From Paragonimus westermani (lineage: Eukaryota > Platyhelminthes > Trematoda > Plagiorchiida > Troglotrematidae): DNA of 64,000 bases. Shown here in pieces: positions 49,940 to 59,329 of the stretch. A model generated the notes under the pieces. The model was not told the DNA's origin, searched no databases, and was given only the letters and a program-made list of their open reading frames with translations. The translations under genes were made by a program, and so were the position numbers. The DNA is taken from assembly GCA_008508345.1 (NCBI GenBank), contig QNGE01000280.1, positions 258,350-322,349 of the forward strand, read 5' to 3'. Numbering within the stretch: position 1 is the first letter of the stretch; each line of letters opens with the position of its first letter.

Positions 49940-50196
49940 GGAAACACGATGCTAGAAAATAATACGGATACTATCAAATACAAATAAGCTAATGTGCAGT
50001 GATTTATGCTATTCTTCAACGAACAGCAATGATCGTATCCAATTGTTTTTTGATGCAATGGGCACCAAAAGGAAACACTAGTCTAGGGAATAATACGGAT
50101 AATATCGAACACGAATAATACAATACTCGATGAGTTATGCTATTCGACAAAGAATAGCAATGATCGTGTATAATTTTTTGATGCACTGAGCACTAA
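49940..50196 (-). repeat. Two tandem monomers in the CR1-a 5' UTR
   Basis: Two units of about 131 and 126 bp (49940-50070 and 50071-50196) share GGAAACAC, CTAG, AATAATACGGATA, TTATGCTATTC, AGCAATGATCGT and TTTTTTGATGCA. A partial third unit may follow to 50245. They lie just upstream of ORF1 on the minus strand. In other LINEs (for example mouse L1) tandem 5' monomers act as promoters; that role here is inference. Confidence 0.75.
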
Positions 50197-50245
50197 GATA
50201 GCAAAAATATGAATGAACAGTGATAGCAATGAAATTTAAACCGAA

Positions 50246-51240
50246 TTTCGAGTCACCTGCGGGGTGGCTGCAGAAGGATGACCCCGAAATGGCGTTGATT
50301 TATAAGAGAATATCATCGAGTGGAAGCAGACCGACGTGTGAAGAGCTGGCAGGTTGCAGTTGGGAGACCAGATGCCTGTGGGCCCCATGGGAATAACTGG
50401 TTATGGTAGAAGGCATCCTGTACATGCAGTATGGGCCCACATACAGTAGAAGCGTTATCGTTCCTCAAATAAGAGTTACCAAATTGCTAGAGGACCTCCA
50501 CCGAGAATTAGGACATGCAGGCCAAAGTAAGTTGGACGAAGCAGCGCGAGTGAGGCTCTGGCGGTCCCACCAGCGGAAAGATATTGCATATTTCTATCGC
50601 AGATGTTCTTTTTACTTGACGTTCAAAACCCAAGTCCACACTACAGGGCGTCTGTACACCCAATAGAGACCGGATACCCAAATGAGATCGTCGGCGTCGA
50701 ACTAATGGGACCACTACCAGATACACGTCAAGGAAAAGGGTATATTCTTGTAATGGTAGATAATTCTACAAACCGGGCGGAATTTGTGCCCTTGCCATGG
50801 TTATGGTAGAAGGCATCCTGTACATGCAGTATGGGCCCACATACAGTAGAAGCGTTATCGTTCCTCAAATAAGAGTTACCAAATTGCTAGAGGACCTCCA
50901 CCGAGAATTAGGACATGCAGGCCAAAGTAAGTTGGACGAAGCAGCGCGAGTGAGGCTCTGGCGGTCCCACCAGCGGAAAGATATTGCATATTTCTATCGC
51001 AGATGTTCTTTTTACTTGACGTTCAAAACCCAAGTCCACACTACAGGGCGTCTGTACACCCAATAGAGACCGGATACCCAAATGAGATCGTCGGCGTCGA
51101 ACTAATGGGACCACTACCAGATACACGTCAAGGAAAAGGGTATATTCTTGTAATGGTAGATAATTCTACAAACCGGGCGGAATTTGTGCCCTTGCCAGTG
51201 ATTGGATCTGCAAGTGGGGGCTGCTGAACAACTGCACTTG
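50246..51240 (+). mobile_element. Gypsy-2 right half: integrase with duplicated segment
   Basis: Continuation of Gypsy-2 after the CR1-a insertion. First the spacer (GWLQKDDPEMALIYKR, GCSWETRCLW), then the integrase zinc-binding domain (LLEDLHRELGHAGQSKLDE with the two histidines, and the CSFYLTFKTQ remnant of the C-x2-C half), then, after a frameshift, the start of the core: PIETGYPNEIVGVELMGPLP and GYILVMVDNSTNRAEFVPLP, where the first catalytic Asp usually in VGVDLMGP is Glu. The segment from the zinc finger to the core start is present twice (see the tandem duplication). The rest of the integrase and any 3' LTR are missing. Confidence 0.87.
50398..51197 (+). repeat. Exact 400-bp tandem duplication within Gypsy-2 integrase
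   Basis: 50398-50797 and 50798-51197 are identical base for base as far as I can compare by eye, joined head to tail. Since 400 is not a multiple of three the second copy is out of frame. The surrounding element is clearly decayed, so perfect identity means a recent duplication or an assembly error. Confidence 0.95.
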
Positions 51241-51429
51241 GGCATAGGTACCAATTGGTGTGGAACACACTCGTTCTGATATTTGCCCCTAGTTTTGCAA
51301 CCGAAGTGTTTAATGAACACTTCAGATTTTGTATGAATAACTTAATCCCGGAAAGATCAAAACGCCGTAGTGTGTGGTGAAAGCTGGACCCTCACTCCGA
51401 AAGAAGAATGTAAGCTCAAAAGTCTGAAC

Positions 51430-53370
51430 TCACGATACCGAAAAACACGATTTCTCCCGTATTATTCAACTGCACAAAATGTTTGACACTATAGAATTTA
51501 GAACCAAAATTCTCCACCTGAATGAGGAAAAACTTGCGCTGAACAGCAAATAGAAGAGCTCTGAGTTGATGCAGTTATTTAAACGCAGAAACTTTACAAG
51601 AGACCTTATTATCTCATCGGTTACATTGCGGAACGAAATTACCGTAGATGATCCCGTTACAATTTGCGAGGCCTTCAGTTCGTATTTTGCTGCTTCCTTC
51701 AACATCGAAGAAGATGTATTGCCTCCGCCTCTCCCTGTAAAAACAACCACGTTCCTAAGCCACGTTACTGTTGATGCGATAAAAATACGCTCTCAGTTGG
51801 CTACTATCAAACCCTCTTATCTTCCTGGTGTAGAGGGTATACACCCTGTTGCTCTCAAACACGGAGGGGATGACATCCCTCTCCTTTTGCTTAATATTTA
51901 TACACTTTCTTTGTCGTTAGGTTCCTTCCCTCTCCGAAGGAAAAATTCTATAATTCAGCCCCGTTACAAAGGTGGTTCGTGACAAAACATCAACAATTAT
52001 TGTCCTTTCAACCATGCTTCAATTTGTTCTGGAGTGTTGGGAAGGATGATAATGTGTCGCACGGTTGAATTCTTATTATCACGAAATCTTATAAACCTAT
52101 CCCAGCATGGGTTCTTCAGCAAACGTTCGTGCATGACGTGTCGGCTGGAATTCTTTGATCATGTTACAAAATCCACTGATTCAGGGAATGTAATTATTAT
52201 TATACTCATGTATATGCGAAAAGCTTTTGATTGTATGCTCCATAAGCGTCTTCTGATCAAAATGGCATCGTTACGTATACGTGACCCATTACTCAGCTGG
52301 TTTGCTTCATACCTTCTGGACCGCAAACAAGCAGTGAAAATAGAAGATAACTGAACGCCCAGACCAGTCACCAGCGGAGTGATTCAAGAAAACGTCCTGG
52401 GACCGATACTCTTTCTTATGTATATAGATGATATATGTAAATTTATCGAACATGGCAAACTACTCCCATCCGCTGATGACATCAAACTTGTCTATACTTT
52501 TCCTACTGGCGATCTCAGTTCTTCTTTAGGAAATATACGGGAGGACATCATGTCATTGGAATCTTGGTGTCAAACCTGGCTGACGAAATTCTCAGCCAAT
52601 AAATCCACCGTTGTCGCACATGGTTGTCATTCACCAGAAAACTTTATAAAGCTGGGTGGTCATGCTATTTCAACTGCCAACTCAGTCCGCGACCTAGGTA
52701 TACGCTACTCAAGCTCATTCGATTTTGCTGAACATATATCTTTTCTGGTAGCTGAAACTGGACGAACGATTGAATACATCAAGTGCTCATTCTTCCTTCC
52801 TGTAGCCCAACTGCATCTTTATAAGCTGTGCGTACGACCCCAACTTGAGTACCGCACGTCCACATATAGTCACTTGCACAAGTCTGACAGGCTAGCTCTG
52901 GAAAATCTCCAGCGTGCATTTACGAAAGGTTTAGTGGTTTTTGTCTTTTTTGAACTACAGAGAACGTTGCCAGACGCTTAAACTGGATTCCCTTTGGCTA
53001 CGGCGTCTCAAGCTGAACCTTGCGCTCATGTGTAATCTAGTCTATAGAAATAAATTTACTGTCAGTCTAGCGATTCGACTTCAGCAGAAATCAACATACA
53101 ACATCAGAAACAGAGTTCACTTTGACAACTCTTAAATCCCGTAGAAAACTCTGTTCAGTTTTTCTCCTAGCGAAATATACCTACATTTGAAACAAACTCC
53201 CACATGCAATTAGAGCCACTAAGATTATACATCAATTCAAACGTAGCTTAGAAACTTACCTGACACTAAAGAACGTCGTGTTGATTTTCAAACTCTGCCT
53301 GCCTGAAAACGATATTTTTGAAAACGGACCTAATAACATCGAAATATCAGATCTAATCTAATAACAACCG
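51430..53370 (+). mobile_element. LINE of a third lineage (Jockey/CR1-like), 5'-truncated (LINE-E)
   Basis: RT-only remnant of a non-LTR element distinct from both CR1 families and from RTE. Four ORFs in succession cover the RT: 51566-51982 (pre-RT with PGVEGIHPVALKHGGDDIP and NSIIQPRYKGG), 52034-52354 (INLSQHGFFSKRSCMT, MRKAFDCMLHKRLL), 52379-52981 (active site and thumb) and 52941-53135 (C-terminal). The last coding patch (LCSVFLLAKYTYI then NKLPHAIRATKII) ends near 53370. The endonuclease is absent. There are about four frameshifts and no heavy internal decay, so this is the best preserved LINE RT of the plus strand. Confidence 0.85.
52379..52981 (+). pseudogene. LINE-E reverse transcriptase palm and thumb
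   Basis: Opens with VIQENVLGPILFLMYIDDI (usual VPQGSVLGP), then KLLPSADDIKLVYTF. The active site is SADD where YADD is usual; both aspartates are kept. WCQTWLTKFSANKSTVV is the conserved thumb start, followed by LRDLGI-like VRDLGIRYSSSF and RPQLEYRTSTYSH. Preceding ORF 52034-52354 holds the fingers and the first catalytic Asp (KAFDCM). A frameshift near 52940 leads to the C-terminal ORF. Confidence 0.85.
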
Positions 53371-54264
53371 AGGGTGAACCTATACCACATGATGTAACGC
53401 CACACATTTCGAACTGATCAAAGCTATCAACTTTTGCCATTTGAGGAATTCCTCATTTCGGAAATTATTATTTCTCCAGCAGTATCCTGCTGTACACAGC
53501 TTTGTCGAAAAATTGCAGCTGCATAACAAAACTACAGTCAACATATGGCAACATCCTAAACATCCCAGTTAGTAGTAACCAAACCATCCTGGTACACTCT
53601 TACTCTACGCTTAACGATTATCAGCTGTGTATAGCTATCAACCACTACGCAATAGCTGTACAAGTTAAAACAGTTTAGAGAATATATATAGTCTGACCTG
53701 TTCGCCTCATATGATTACATATAAACATGTGCCTCTTCCCATCCAAGCAGACCACCTGATAATCTTCCCGTGTTGCTAAACATCTTTTCCATTCTACATA
53801 ACGGTCGTTCATACAAAATCGACATCCGAATTCCGCTGTATTCATAAACTAAGAAAATCTGTGAATCGATCACTTTTTCGCGTTATACGATAACAATTAT
53901 CTGTTAGAGATATATACTTTATTAACTAACACAAAACTATAAATTCGATATAAAAATTTTGGTCAGAAAACGTCAGATTCCATTATTCGGTATACTACAT
54001 ATGACCATTTTACGTTCTTCAGTTTATCACGTAATTTTGCTCTCTATTCTTGATTCCACGATAAATTCTAACGCGAGACAACATTCCATAAGGTCCGGAA
54101 AATCAAAATCCCGTGCTGGGTGGACAATTCGCGAGGTCTGTGAAATTACGTCGATTTGAGGAAATAACGGAGTCCATTCCAGAAGACCGTCAATTTCTCC
54201 GGAAAAATTAAGACCCACATACCTTCTTTTATCTTCTTGAAAGTTTATACATGTTTCCGAGGCA
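53371..54264. other. AT-rich, no recognisable gene
   Basis: Nothing recognisable beyond the LINE-E 3' end. No poly(A) or simple-repeat tail marks that end. Confidence 0.4.
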
Positions 54265-54359
54265 GTGTACATCAACTGATGGCGAAATTCTTCGACTGTT
54301 CATTTTCTCCANGTGTACATCAACTGATGGCGAAATTCTTCGACTGTTCATTTTCTCCA
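54265..54359. other. Assembly join: one N between 47-bp duplicates
   Basis: 54265-54311 and 54313-54359 are identical and separated by a single N at 54312. This is the mark of two contigs whose overlapping ends were not merged. One copy is almost certainly artificial. Confidence 0.92.
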
Positions 54360-54639
54360 TACTGAAAAATCTTTTTCTCAGCATGACCTTGAACATAAGG
54401 CCAACATTAACTTCGTGAAGCAAGAATTGATGTAACAACTCCACATTCTTTTATTGAATATTGAAAATTTTGAGAGCTATCGTTTCAGAAGCAAGTGAGC
54501 TAACTGCCGTTTCATAAACTAGAGATTTTCTTCATTATTTTACCCGTTTTATCACTTTATTTCCATAGTTGGTGTATTGTACAATTAACAGCTGTGTGCG
54601 CGGTATGGGTTTCACGTTAAAATGTGTGTACTGATCACA

Positions 54640-54800
54640 CTTATCTGAGCGTGTTTCTCACAGATGCGTTGAAAAATATACCATTATTATATGTATATGT
54701 TTACATGAACATATACGTGTGTCTTTATATGTATGCATATGTATGCATATGTTTATGTATACATATAGGTAAACACATACGAGAACGCGTGCACATATAT
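54640..54800 (+). repeat. Repeat R4 with TATG-type microsatellite (R4-a)
   Basis: The block GAGCGTGTTTCTCACAGATG, then GTTGAAAAATATACC and ATTATTAT, matches the reverse complement of about 62262-62312, and in both places TATG/TGCATA-type simple repeats follow. It directly precedes the RNase H remnant of Gypsy-3. Confidence 0.7.
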
Positions 54801-54829
54801 TCGCTGTTCATTTAAAGGTGCGCACGCGA

Positions 54830-55140
54830 GAAGGGCTACACTTTGTGAGGCTAGAACGGAACGCCTTAAGGTCCACAATTGCGCGAGACAATTACAGCAC
54901 CTTCGGTCGTGAGCACCCTGCTATCTACTTGTCCATGAGATATTTTAGTCATTTGTTAGAAGGAAGGGACTCCACTGTTTTAACGGACCACAAACCTTTA
55001 GTGTACGCCCTCAACGCTAGTCAGGATAATTGTTTCCCTCGCGAAATTTGATACCTTGATTTCATAGTGCAATTCACAAGAGATGTCCGACACGTCGACG
55101 AAAAATCAAATGTGATTGCTGGTGCGCTCTCGAGACTACA
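54830..55140 (+). pseudogene. Gypsy-3 RNase H, C-terminal part
   Basis: YSTFGREHPAIYLSMRYFSH (about 54893), DSTVLTDHKPLVYALNAS with the intact DHKPL block (about 54970), FPREI stop, then DFIVQFTRDVRHVDEKSNV and the tether AGALSRL (about 55120; the usual ADALSR). The catalytic N-terminal aspartate block is missing. Confidence 0.82.
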
Positions 55141-55366
55141 TGTTAACGCGGTTTCTGGGTTGCAAGATATGAGTCTCGAGAAAATTGCTGAAACTCGGAT
55201 GACTGATTCTGTCTTTGCATTCATTTGCACCTCACCCTTTCAATGTTCCCGTATCATCTTACCATCTTTTGTATCCTCCACCGTGTGTGACACTTCCGCG
55301 GGCATCCCACACCCAATTCTACCCCTATCTCTTGGTCGACCCATTTTTATTCATCTGCATTCTTTG

Positions 55367-55907
55367 TCCCACTTTGCCATTCGCGACATGCTCCAATTAG
55401 CTGCTGCCTGTTATGCTTGGCCTAAAATGAACAAAGATGTGCACCGGTGGGCCAAATCATGTCTTCATTGCCGGAAGCGCAAGGTACATCGACACACCGT
55501 CGTTTTCCCGGAAAATTTCGCCGTTCCGAACGCGCGCTTTTCTCACGTCCATGTGGATCTAGTTTGCCCATAACCCCCATTAAACGGCGAACTTTCCTGT
55601 TAAATATGTCGACAGATTCACGCGGGGCCTGTGGCCGTTCGCCTAAGTGACATGCCGTCAGACAAAGTTGGCAGAACGTTTCACGGACATCGGGTTATCA
55701 ATTTTGGCATTCCATTGTTTGTCACTACAGACCGAGGTGTAAAATGTCAGTCAACCCTTTACCGCGACTAAACACGTTTGTTGGGTTGTGTATACATCAG
55801 GACGGACGCATAACATCCTGCTTCTGATAGGATTGTTGAACGTTTTCACCAACAACACAAAACATTCCTCATGGCACAGTTCAGACACAGTTGAACGGGG
55901 TGCTTAC
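55367..55907 (+). pseudogene. Gypsy-3 integrase, zinc finger and core start
   Basis: In ORF 55067-55573: HSLSHFAIRDMLQLAAACYA with both histidines, WAKSCLHCRKRKVHRHT with C-x2-C, then FSHVHVDLVCP with the first catalytic Asp and a stop. Further on in other frames: WPVAVRLSDMPSDKV, FGIPLFVTTDRGVKCQSTL with the second catalytic Asp (about 55725) and HPASDRIVERFHQQHKT with the catalytic Glu (about 55830). All three acidic residues are present, but frames change twice before R2 cuts the domain. Confidence 0.82.
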
Positions 55908-56517
55908 TATTGAATCGTTCGCTAATGATTCAAGTTCACACCGAGTTACGCGCAATCTGTTGATCCAGTAAATGCCTCTAAATATTCCACGACAGAGGTT
56001 ATCCATCCTCAGAACAGTTAACGAGAAGGCGCTCGTAATAAGTGAATTTAATACGGTACTAATAGAATCAACGTACAAGAAAGTTGAGTCCCTCACCTAG
56101 AATATGACAATCCTCAGAAATCAAGGAAAAAAGTGCCTGCACAACAAATCAAAAACCAGGCACCCATCAACAATGGTGGACGATAAAACATGTTGAGCTC
56201 ACTCACACAAATGGTCGTTGGTTGGGTCAGAGCAAAACGACTGTTCAGGCATCGAGAACCGGCGGGAATCCTAAGTTACTCAATGAAAAATACGGAAGAA
56301 AAATGTCTAATTTCGGCATTTGAAGGTTTACATGGCTCGGACTAAATAAGGGTAAGAGAAACGGTCGAAGTAGGTGGTGTAAGAACAAGGATGAGTAACG
56401 TATTTTATTTGGGGAAGAGAGCAAATCGTAGGGCTATCTCTCAACATCAAGCAAAGCTCAGCAATATCAAAATAACGCAAAAATCTCGGACAAAAGCAAC
56501 ACTTACCACTCACGTCA
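55908..56517 (+). repeat. Repeat R2 inserted in Gypsy-3 integrase (R2-b)
   Basis: Gypsy coding stops making sense at about 55907 and resumes at about 56518 (IRLKEDTLCSMAELVYR after one base change of frame). The inserted 610 bp match R2-a (38077-38516) over about 430 bp; the last 170 bp are not clearly shared. No coding potential and no recognisable target-site duplication. R2 is thus mobile or was mobilised, but its class is unknown. Confidence 0.75.
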
Positions 56518-57186
56518 CCGAGCGTCTGATTCGTCTTAAAGGAAGATACACTATGTTCCATGGCTGAATTAGTTTACAGAACATCAATTCGTCTGCCTGG
56601 TGATCTTTTCGACCGAAACACACGAGCCGCAATAGATCCGTCGAACAACGCGCGCCGCCTGAAATCGCATGTGGAAACGCTAAGTATCATTCCGACCCCT
56701 CAACAGTCCTGACACTTACAACTTTACAAAGACTTGCTGACTTGCACGCATGTTTTTGTTCGTTGTGACGCAGTTTAGCGCTCACTTCGACTACCTTACC
56801 ATGGTCCGTTCAAAGTGATCTCCCGGACTGATGAGGTTTCCACGATGGAACGTTCTAGAAAACACGTTACTGTGTGTACTGATCGTCTGAAGCCAGCCTA
56901 CGTCGACACGCACCGAGAACTTCCCTCCCATACATGTAGCCGTGCAGCCGAACCGCAAAACTCTAGAGAATCTATCACATCCACTCTCGACATATTTGAC
57001 TTTTCAACCGCAATCGACAGTAATGATGAAGGAGCATTTTATCCCCATCCGTCCGCCAAACAGGCTCATACGTCATCACACTTCCCTCATCTGACTACAC
57101 TTCGTCCAACTACACGTTCCGATGAGCATGTTACCTTACCAGCGCATTTTGTTGACAAAGATCATGTTCCTCCATTTTACTTATAG
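56518..57186 (+). pseudogene. Gypsy-3 integrase C-terminal region and pol tail
   Basis: MAELVYRTSIRLPGDLFDR (56560), RRLKSHVETLSIIP (56660), a stop, CTHVFVRCDAV (56745), then FKVISRTDEVSTMERS and HVTVCTDRLKPAYVD (ORF 56815-57186). This is the GPY/F-like C-terminal part of the integrase, which binds DNA. The stop at 57186 is followed within 40 bp by the polypurine tract, as expected for a pol that ends at the 3' LTR. Confidence 0.82.
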
Positions 57187-57222
57187 GACGACTATCGAGA
57201 ACTTCAGCTTTCACAAACGCTC

Positions 57223-57235
57223 CGGAGGGAAAGTA
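57223..57235 (+). other. Probable polypurine tract of Gypsy-3
   Basis: GGAGGGAAAG followed by TAC lies just before a TGTAA that would begin the 3' LTR. The tract primes plus-strand DNA synthesis in LTR elements. Position and purine content fit. Confidence 0.6.
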
Positions 57236-58020
57236 CTGTAATTTTTTTGGTTATACTCGATAACGATCTTTCACTCTTGTACAACAATGTTTCTATGAAA
57301 ATTCTTCGTTGTAAAAACTGAATGAAATGCCCTTGCAATTGCACTAGCAATAAAATTATTGTGCACGCACTCAGGTGTGCACATCTACCTGCAGGGCAGT
57401 TATAGCACCCTTATTTGTTTAGTGCCAACTCTGTTGCAGATAAAGTTAACAATTTTACACCTTTTTCTCCCCAACTTTTGTGTGCGCATTGCGAGAAGGC
57501 GCTGGAAAGATCATAGCACAGTCAGGGTCGCTGTCGATGGACGTGAACAAGGCTACGGCCCTACTAGGCCGACCATAACGGGTCTGTTCGCGAGTCACAT
57601 GAAGTCTGCGGTTGTTGACCTGCCCGACTGTACCCTCCCGACCACTTTCAATTGTTTCCCCTCTTTCCACCGGCCATAGACGCGAGCTGTGTGGCAGGAG
57701 TGAATTGGACCATTCATACTCGAGTCAACGGTTCCAGTTAACTGAAAAACCCCTACATTATCAACACTGGTTATTTTCTAGCAGGGGAGCTTCGTAGCGA
57801 CCCTATTTGTTTATTTCTAATTCTGTTGTGTGCGCTTAAATGTTTGTTCGAACGGGTATGATTACCAGTTAGTCGCCCGCGCACACAAACGTACGGCTCT
57901 GCTCCACCCTCGCGTGTCGTTTTGCTGCACTAACATTTTGTCTTGTTATTCGCTCGCCCTCACGTCGATTGCGCGTGTCGGCAATTTACCCCTTGTCTAC
58001 TCGTTGCGTTATTGGTAACC
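57236..58020 (+). other. Putative 3' LTR and flank of Gypsy-3
   Basis: Begins TGTAATTTTT, as LTRs begin TG. AATAAA at 57349-57354 could be its polyadenylation signal. The right end (CA) cannot be fixed because there is no partner LTR in the window. A similar 27-bp word (ttatttgttt...ctctgttg) occurs at 57410 and about 57806, hinting at a partial duplication inside this stretch. Confidence 0.35.
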
Positions 58021-58382
58021 GGCCGGCTGCAGCCCATCCGAACTCCACGCAGTTGTTTGTCGATAATACACGTATTTCATCCACTTTTTAGTTTCGCTGT
58101 TTTCTGAACATCATCGCATCACCGACCGCGTTTCATCTGTCCGCGGTACTCCGGAATATCCTAGCTTCCTGTGTACTGGTGATTTGGAATATTGTGGTGG
58201 TCTGCTTGTACCCCTTCTGTGAATCAATCTTTTTTATTACTGCAACTTACTGGATCCCCTGTAATTACCCTGATGCGTTCATCCATTTTCTTTTGTCACG
58301 GATGACCTAATGAAGTACGCTTGCATTTACTCAGGCTAGTCAGAGACTCTTTTTGACTATCACGCCCCGGAAAACCTTAGTT

Positions 58383-58625
58383 GAACGATTTAATAATAGG
58401 CTGAATGACCTTGAACTGGAATTGTCCCACTGGTTAGTGTAACGCAGCATGCTGTCGATGCCATTTTGGCTTCCGTTTGTGTAGGTCGTGTGCACGTCTT
58501 ACTGGGCCTCTGGCTCACGCTTGCTTCTGTTGTCTCCTTTTACAGGACTATCGTTGGAACCTCTACTTCTGAGAAACGCTGTCTCCCAGCGTATCCGCGT
58601 TGCAAAAAGTGGGTTTACAAGTGCA
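58383..58625 (+). repeat. Dispersed repeat R1-c with preceding coiled-coil word
   Basis: 58437-58625 is an R1 copy (TTTGTGTAGGTCGTGTGCAC, CTTACTGGGCCT, CTTTTACAGGACT). The 50 bp before it (58383-58433, with TTAATAATAGGCTGAATGACC) repeat at 58986-59036 after R1-d. The two together look like a tandem duplication of an R1-plus-coil unit of about 600 bp with partial loss. Confidence 0.7.
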
Positions 58626-58670
58626 TCGGGTACATAAAGCCAGAACGTCCAGCTCGCCTGTTATAGTTAA

Positions 58671-58941
58671 TGTAACGCGCATCCCAAACCAGAAGGAGCA
58701 CACGAATTGAACTTGAATTGTGTAACGGGACATGCCGCTGGTTTGCCGGTGCCGTTTTAGCGTACGTTTGTGTAAGTCGTGTGCACGGCTTACTGGGCCT
58801 TCGGTTCATGCTTTCTCATGTTGTTTCCCTTTACAGAACTTTGTTGAAACCCCTACTTCGGAAGGGCGCTCTCCCCCGATGCCTTCATATTGCTCCAGAT
58901 TTGGGCCACAAGTGACACTGACAGGTCTGCATGTTACAGTT
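58671..58941 (+). repeat. Dispersed repeat R1, copy R1-d
   Basis: From TGTAACGCGCATCCC to GCATGTTACAG, about 270 bp, closest to R1-a. Only in this copy does a single frame run through (see the ORF 58732-59088). R1 ends carry the short inverted repeat TGTAAC/GTTACA, which is also compatible with LTR-type TG...CA ends. Confidence 0.82.
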
Positions 58942-59088
58942 AGTGAAATACGGGAGCTGGCTTTCGTTCACACACGGGAAAAAATTGAGCGGCTTAATAA
59001 TACGCTGAATGACCTTGAGGCCGAAGTAACGCATTTGTTGCCGAATCAGTACGTCTGTAGCAGGCGTATGTGTAATATATATGTATAA
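58732..59088 (+). pseudogene. Cys-rich plus coiled-coil ORF across R1-d
   Basis: A 118-codon ORF. Residues 1-60 are cysteine-rich (CRCRFSVRLCKSCARL, later CCF and SYCSRFGPQ) and could bind zinc. Residues 70-105 (TREKIERLNNTLNDLEAEV) have heptad spacing of a coiled coil. Finger plus coiled coil is the plan of ORF1 proteins of CR1-like LINEs, and an ORF2 of that kind starts about 250 bp downstream (CR1-d). So R1 may be the 5' coding end of the CR1-d family. The same peptide, frameshifted, is readable in R1-a and R1-b, far from any CR1-d ORF2, which is unexpected for 5' ends of LINEs. Confidence 0.4.
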
Positions 59089-59329
59089 GTATTGAATATT
59101 TACGTAGACAATATATGTAAGAAATATTTCAAGAGAATTTGACATGGGCGCGGGGATCGGAAGTTGCGACACCAAGAATACTGGTCAGGCGTCCTATAGC
59201 GTCGCTGACCTACACATAGGCGGTGATGCCGCGCACACAGCCTCGAAGGAGCGTCGTCAAATCAACTCAGAAAAACAGCCCCAGCCCGGCCCTATCACCA
59301 TCCTTAATACTAGTTCTCAGTCCCCGAAT

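Larger units (their letters stand above)
45499..50245 (-). mobile_element. CR1-like LINE, near full-length, nested in Gypsy-2 (CR1-a)
   Basis: A minus-strand non-LTR retrotransposon of about 4.75 kb that still shows its whole plan: 5' UTR with two tandem monomers (50196-49940), ORF1 with a cysteine-rich finger (49896-48915), ORF2 with apurinic endonuclease and RT (about 48440-45670) and a 3' UTR (45669-45499) shared with CR1-d at 62.1 kb. It splits the Gypsy-2 pol between the RNase H spacer and the integrase. The 7-bp word TTTCGAG stands at 45492-45498 and 50246-50252 and would restore a continuous Gypsy spacer, so I take it as the target-site duplication. Each ORF has a few lesions, far fewer than in CR1-b and CR1-c; it is the youngest copy of its family here. 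Confidence 0.88.
54830..57220 (+). mobile_element. Ty3/Gypsy pol remnant, RNase H to C-terminus (Gypsy-3)
   Basis: Plus-strand pol of the Gypsy-1 lineage, 5'-truncated in RNase H. Order: RNase H (to about 55140), spacer, integrase zinc finger (55370-55510), integrase core (55560-55907), R2 insertion (55908-56517), then the rest of integrase and the C-terminal tail to the stop at 57186. A purine-rich tract and a probable LTR follow. Gypsy-1 and Gypsy-3 overlap in content and agree in motifs such as FGRE...YFSHLLEGRD against FGRE...HFRHAPEGRH. Confidence 0.88.

Noticed and set aside
50403..51066. Two identical integrase ORFs as two separate genes
   Set aside because: They are the two copies of one exact 400-bp tandem duplication inside Gypsy-2.
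56826..56850. CTGATGAGG followed by TGGAAC, resembling a hammerhead core
   Set aside because: The GAAA element is missing (GGAA instead), stem II cannot be drawn properly, and the stretch is coding sequence of Gypsy-3 (RTDEVSTME).
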